Positions 59,101 through 64,000 of a DNA stretch of 64,000 nt are shown piece after piece; the first letter of the stretch is position 1; every line of letters begins with the position of its first letter. Under the pieces are notes generated by a model. That model ran no database searches. It saw only the letters and a program-made list of their open reading frames with translations, and was not told the origin of the DNA. The stretch comes from Sparassis latifolia (taxonomy: Eukaryota; Basidiomycota; Agaricomycetes; Polyporales; Sparassidaceae), in NCBI GenBank assembly GCA_018466975.1, contig CM031561.1, forward strand, positions 5,022,001 through 5,086,000, written 5' to 3'. The position numbers and the translations under genes were made by a program.

Positions 59101-62100
59101 TCAGGCTATGGTAGGGGAGTCCGCTGGCACATCATCAGCAGCAGGCCGAGCATCACTAGAATCAGTATCGGCCTTCGAAGCGGCAGCTGCATCAGCCGCA
59201 GCCTGTTGAGCCTTCAGTATCACATCCTGCGCGGCCATCATCCACTCGTCAAATTGCTCCGCAGACACCTTTCGCCTGAAATTTGCTTTCTCCTTCTCAA
59301 AGAGTGCCTTCAGCTCTCTGTGCTGGCGACGAAGGCGAACAAGGAACGTCGCGAAGTGGAATGCCTGAAGAGGGTCCGCGAGGTCGAACGTGCAGACGTT
59401 TCGCTCTATGATATATATCTTCTTCTGCAATAGCGAAACAACCAAGCTCAGATCTAGCGCCATCGAAGTGAACGGTGCACTAACCTTCTTCCCCTGTGAC
59501 TGCCACGAAAGTAGGACAGCGCCCACCTTGCCGTTTGTGATGAGAGTAAAGACCGGATATCCCTCGATGCCGAGCGCGGCAAGGAATGTCACAGAAGCAA
59601 CGCAGTAGAACCGTCCTTGGTTAAGGGATTTGGCTTGATCCTCATCCCAGCGTTTGTACTCTGCGACCAACACGGGAAGCAACAACTGGTCTCTCGTGAT
59701 TGCGTCCGCGTCCCTCGTAATTGCATCCGTGTCCCTGGGAGATGTACTGTTGTCATTGCTCTGGTCCTTCGAAATCAACGGACTACAAGAATTCATAAAC
59801 GGATCCCCCACACTTTTCCGCAGGGCAGACTGCGCGGATGGTGCACGAGAACGCGTGGATGTTGTCTTCGACGCTGATGTTGTTTTCGGCGCAGATGTTG
59901 TCTTCAGCGCGGATGCTTTCTTCGGGCGAACCTCAGTGGCTGGCGTTGGCGGCTGTGGATGAGATGAAGTCTGAGATACCAGTTCTTCAGTTGACTGGTC
60001 TTTCTTCCTTCGCATCGTCAGGGTATGCTGCACAAGTGCCTGTTCATTGAGAAACTTCCGAGTGGCTGGGGAGTCCTTGTTATCAAATGCATCTTTGATG
60101 CCGCAGACCACAATGGCATCACATATTCCCATAAGTGGCTCCGATGCAGCATGTTTTCTGAACATATCAAGCATCTTGCTTGGGTCTCTGGAGACCGACC
60201 CAATTTGGTGGAAGAAAGACAAGGCCTGACCTGATGCTGCAATTGCCTGCTGCCCAACAGCAGGGCCATGAAGGACAGATGGTACTTGCACTGCCACGCA
60301 ATGAGTATAATAGCTCAGGGCTAAGGCCTCCTGCTTTTCAGCAAAGCTCTTCCACTTCTCTGGTGAGTCGTCATCGAGCATGAGATCTACGGCCTTATTC
60401 CGAGGAAAGATGAGTTCTCGTTCCAACCTGCATATCAAACCATGAGCATGATGAAAGGCATGACCAGAGAGCTCACTCACAAAATGTAGGGGGAAACAAT
60501 GCGGCCAGAATCGGAGACACAGAATTGGTAAAGCATTCTGTCCCAATCATGTCGTGCCTCAGCTTCATTAACACGAAGGCCAGACGAGGCTGCATGGTGA
60601 GTATAAGCACCCATCGATGCATAGAGGATGGTGGAGAATCGACTAGATAGGATATGCATGTCTGCTTCATCTAAGTTCACCGGTTTCTCCTTGAGGGCTG
60701 AGTAGTTTTGAAACAAGCGCTCCAAAACCGGTTGGACCGCCTCGTCTACTTGCGGCATCGTATCCTGATCTCAAATGAGGACAAGGAACAGATATCGGAT
60801 GCAGGATCTGAACACCCACTACGCTTGACCACTCCCCACTGCGCCAAGCAAACTCAACCACAATCTTCCTGTAAGTGTCGATCTTCTCATTGATTTCATC
60901 GGCATCTTCAGCATTGGGAGGCAACTTGATCAGAGCAATTGGAAAGGCCTTTCGCTCAAATAGCCAAGTGGAAGGCGTCACCGACCCGTCGAGTGCAGTT
61001 GTAACCTTCTTGGCCAACCTGGAAACAGAATCAGTGGCACACAATGGGACCTCACAAATACAAACACTCACACGGAACTCGACCTCTCGCTGCGCGGTGC
61101 GACGGAAGCACTCCTGCTCTTCGGAGCTTTCAATTCCTGCTTTTGCGATGCCTTGTCGCTCGCTGGGGTACGTGACCTCCCCTTGGTCGCAACGGCTTCT
61201 TCCTTGACGCGGCTATGTGACTTTTTAGCGCCACTTCCTGTCTGAGAGCCAGCGCGTGGAGTAGTGGGTCGACCTCGCCTGTATGGGTAAGAGGATGCGC
61301 AGATTAGTCGTGAATAATAACGTAGCCAAGGCCGCTCGTACCCTTCGGTAGGTTTCCCCGGGCTCTCGAGGATCATCGATAGGTCACTCATATCTGACGC
61401 GGGGGACGTCGACAGGTCAAGTTCAGCCTCGGGATTGCCTCTGAGATGGAAGGTGGGTGAGTTGCACACATCTATTGGTCTCTTATCAAGCTACTCACCC
61501 ATCGCCGCGTGTATCGATCGTACTTGCCCAGTTCGCTATCCGTGTCCCCAAGTCACCATTGTTGCACGAATCCTCGTGTTCCTCGAGATAGTCGGATCTC
61601 CAATGGAACGCATCGATTACCGGTCGATGCTTCGATTTCGACACTATCCTCCAACAATGCGCATCTAGACCGAGCACAAACTGCGCTAGAGCGAGCGCCG
61701 ATTGTGGGTCCGTGAGATCAAAAACCCCAACTGTCATCCCGGAGTACGAATGTGTAGTGGCACATGCGATGTTTACAGCTGGCTGCAGGTTTATCAGTAT
61801 CAAATCAGAGATCAGACCGGGCAAACCAACCAAGAAATCACCATCAACTTCCGCGCCGACCCAGCCCAACAAGATACGGGCTACAGCACCGGTCTTCGAG
61901 ACCTCGAATCCGACCACGGGTTCATCGATATCCCAGACACGTCGCTGGTATGCGACACTTGTGACCAGGGCTCCGATATTGTCCGAGTCAGCCACGCAGA
62001 TCACAGGCAAAACAGCGAACAACCGCCGACCGGACCCACGCAGCACATGCGCATCAAAGGGGACGTCGATAGAGGGTCCACTGGGTTGCTGGGAGGTTTC

Positions 62101-62831
62101 GTCGGTGCTATCCTGATCGTCAGCGTAGTCACCCTCCGAGTCTGCAGTAGAGTGAGTGCCGTCAATAGAGATTCTCTCTGAGTTGTGAGAGGACGATGCA
62201 TCTGCACCATCCTGGTCGTCTTCCGGCTCCGAGAATGCATCGACATCCATAGCGTCCGAGGACGAGCGGGAGCGGACAAATTGGCTTTCGTCCACTATGT
62301 GAGAGATGAGGAGAGTGGCAATGCCATCGAATACGACCTGGCTCGATCGTGGCGATAACTGTGGTAGAACGAACGATACTTCGTCCCTGCAGCAGCACAA
62401 AAATCAGAATCGAGCAATCCTGGAAATGAAAGTACACGCAACATGTAGCAAGACTCTGGTGAGCATGCTATTCCGACCCCTTTGAAGAACAAAGACCACA
62501 GAGGAACAGTTGGTCGAGCGGGGCCACAGTCTTCGAGAGATTCGAGCTCACGAAGAGCCGCCACAGTCGACAGAACTAGGTCGAACACCTTATTGAGACG
62601 CGACACAGAGTCTGTCACAGACTGTCCTTCGTGCTGGAAAGCTCGTTGACGCGGTGCATCCTGACTGAGCTCGTTCAAGAGATAAGAAGCGAGTGGGGAG
62701 ACGAAAGGCCATGGCCCAGTAGAAATATAATTGGGAAGAGGTTGGCTGAGCAGATGAACAACCTCTTGGACCTTATGAGGCCAATCGGAAGAGTTAGTTA
62801 TGTCGTGGAACACGGGAGATGGGCAAAACAT
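59101..62831 (-). CDS. Large two-domain protein with nuclease-like E-x-K domain, right copy (intact)
   Basis: Same eight-exon layout as the left copy, about 1105 residues, all exons open. The start codon at 62831 gives MFCPSPVFHDITNSSDWPHK. Domain 1 is around DIDEPVVGFEVSKTGAVAR to VGVFDLTDPQSALALAQFVL. The linkers are Ser/Arg-rich (KSRSASVAPRSERSSS). A helical region follows (YDW-free, with DTMPQVDEAVQPVLERLFQN). Domain 2 is LLLPVLVAEYKRWDEDQAKS to IYIIERNVCTFDLADPLQAF, then a charged helix and the tail DARPAADDVPADSPTIA. The family is common in agaricomycetes and uncharacterised. E-Y-K after a buried strand suggests a restriction-nuclease-like fold. The DNA-linked role is inferred from fold and from the glycosylase neighbour. 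Confidence 0.8.
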
Positions 62832-62955
62832 TTAATGTGAGAGGTACGCGTTTGCCTTGGTAGGTTGTGGCGGGGCGTGGCGTTTGACGCGGTGTGACAA
62901 CTTGTGACACTCGCGAGTTGAACACCTTGAACTTGAATCTAGATGAGCGTTCAAA

Positions 62956-62983
62956 CGTTCAACGTTCAACGTTCAACGTTCAA
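62956..62983 (+). repeat. CGTTCAA heptamer array
   Basis: Four perfect tandem heptamers, plus a near copy from 62948, lie between the large gene's start and the outer border of the right unit. The left unit has only a single equivalent, so copy number changed after duplication. Confidence 0.85.
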
Positions 62984-63036
62984 TAACGTCACTTCAATGT
63001 TCTCGTCAAAGAAGTCCTTCTGGACGAGCAACTTTA

Positions 63037-63800
63037 TCATGGAAGAAGTATTGACTACTCTTCTATTGCCCTCACCCGGTAAAAGGAATTGCACATCAAG
63101 TTGTCCAAAGCTAGTCATTGTCGGCGAGTATATTTATTCGGGTCAGCTTATGCTGGTCCGATATAATTCTGCGCGCAGAGCGAGACAGCCATGCCTGTGA
63201 TCATCGATCATCAAGGACAGGAGCACAATTTTATGGTCCGGGAGTGGCTGAGCGCCCTCGTCGTCCTGTATTTGACCGTGATTGACTGCGATCGGTCCAA
63301 CTGTGGATCTTTCTTTCTGTCTATTCTCTTCATTCATCAGTTTCACCTCTGCCCATGTTCAGCGCCGACCTGTGTATTATTTTTTCGTCTACAGGATCAT
63401 GAGCTTTCATCGCACGAACAGAGTGCGGAGTTCTCGATGAAAACACTGGGCACAGGGTCAGGGCAGACGCTTTGCACCCTCCACCTTCCTCTCTCTCCCT
63501 CTATCGAGTTCCGTGCCGGCGAGTGCAAGTCACGACAACACGACGACTGGCCAGTGCCACAGGCCAAGGAGGTATACTATCTATCCCCACCGACTCGCGT
63601 TCCTCGATATTCTGACGAGGCCGCCTGCCTAGGCGGACTGACTGCCGCAACTTTGTCGACTCTGAGCCAGCGTATTCTCTTTGTCCAGGGGTTTAGGGCG
63701 CTCTGTATCTCGTCACCGCCTCCACTGGTACTGCTCCCTACCCCAGTCACGTTCGTGCGTTCTGCGACGCACACAGTGACACAAGCCTTAAGCTTAGGCC
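63037..63800. other. Right flank, no certain gene
   Basis: A plus-strand frame at 63191-63979 is open but has no recognisable domain and runs into the inverted-repeat element. A possible short intron ends at about 63397 (TCTACAG). I do not call a gene. Confidence 0.4.
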
Positions 63801-63933
63801 CTGTTCGGTTGCCTGGTGTCGGCGAACCGGGCTCGGTTTGTCCTGCGGTAGACTTGGGGTCTCGGAACCGGACTCAAAACCCGGTTTCGCGTTTTGGCAG
63901 GCAAACCGAACCGGGCACCGGGCTACCGAACGA
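63801..63933. mobile_element. 133-bp MITE-like inverted repeat
   Basis: The left end, CTGTTCGGTTGCCTGGTGTC, and the complement of the right end, CTCGTTCGGTAGCCCGGTGC, agree at about 16 of 20 positions with one gap. The inside repeats CGAACCGGGCTCGGTTTG and AAACCGAACCGGGC, giving a strong secondary structure. There is no coding content. Size and structure fit a short non-autonomous DNA transposon. Confidence 0.55.
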
Positions 63934-64000
63934 GCTACAGTTGCGGACAATCAAACACGGTAAATTTGATAGCGCCTGAACTAGATTTTTCTGAGACAAA

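Larger units (their letters stand above)
57689..63036 (-). repeat. Two-gene duplicated unit, right copy (inverted)
   Basis: Inverted copy of 6664-11973. Its glycosylase-side border is about 50 bp before the 5' end of the BRCT gene remnant, so the glycosylase and BRCT genes are head-to-head. Both genes in this copy appear open. It differs from the left copy by substitutions, a 9-nt in-frame insertion in exon 1 of the large gene, fewer SAPKTT repeats, and four CGTTCAA heptamers near the outer border. Confidence 0.9.

Noticed and set aside
63191..63979. 262-codon plus-strand open frame at the right edge
   Set aside because: No recognisable domain, and its end runs through the MITE-like inverted repeat, so chance openness is likely.

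Overview
The window looks like a piece of an agaricomycete (mushroom-forming basidiomycete) nuclear genome. Coding regions are cut by many short GT-AG introns of about 50-65 bases. The recognisable proteins belong to families common in that group: an HNH nuclease of the long basidiomycete type, a DUF6532-like protein, a CipC/DUF3759 stress protein, a non-canonical aromatic amino-acid decarboxylase and fimbrin. Exon borders were placed by eye and are approximate where stated.

Layout. 0-1.4 kb: 3' part of a DUF6532-like gene. 1.4-6.6 kb: transposon debris, namely small palindromic elements, an antisense Copia gag/protease fragment and a 909-bp foldback element. 6.66-11.97 kb: the left copy of a 5.3-kb two-gene unit. 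It holds a large protein with two related domains, the second with an E-x-K nuclease-like motif, facing an MBD4-type DNA glycosylase gene. 12-19 kb: decayed and repeat-rich DNA. 19.1-21.9 kb: HNH nuclease followed by a macrodomain ADP-ribose glycohydrolase. 23.9-26.6 kb: an unrecognised low-complexity gene. 26.6-33.5 kb: no convincing gene. 33.5-54.1 kb: the housekeeping-like block, with the decarboxylase, a truncated Jjj1-type J protein, a 1144-residue coiled-coil/J-like protein, an omega-like GST, the DUF3759 protein, an amidase and fimbrin. 54.9-57.6 kb: an Mpv17-family gene and a BRCT (Rtt107-like) gene, both damaged and both missing their 3' ends where they meet. 57.69-63.04 kb: the second copy of the two-gene unit, inverted relative to the first and with both genes apparently open. 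The last kilobase holds a small MITE-like inverted repeat.

The most notable structure is the 5.3-kb unit present twice, in opposite orientation, about 46 kb apart. Each copy carries exactly two convergent genes plus about 60-200 bp beyond each start codon. The right copy sits head-to-head with the BRCT repair-gene remnant. The pairing of a mismatch DNA glycosylase with a predicted nuclease-fold protein suggests a repair, epigenetic or mobile-DNA role, but that is inference. The left copy shows early decay: a 7-nt insertion in the glycosylase and a 1-nt frameshift at the end of the large gene.
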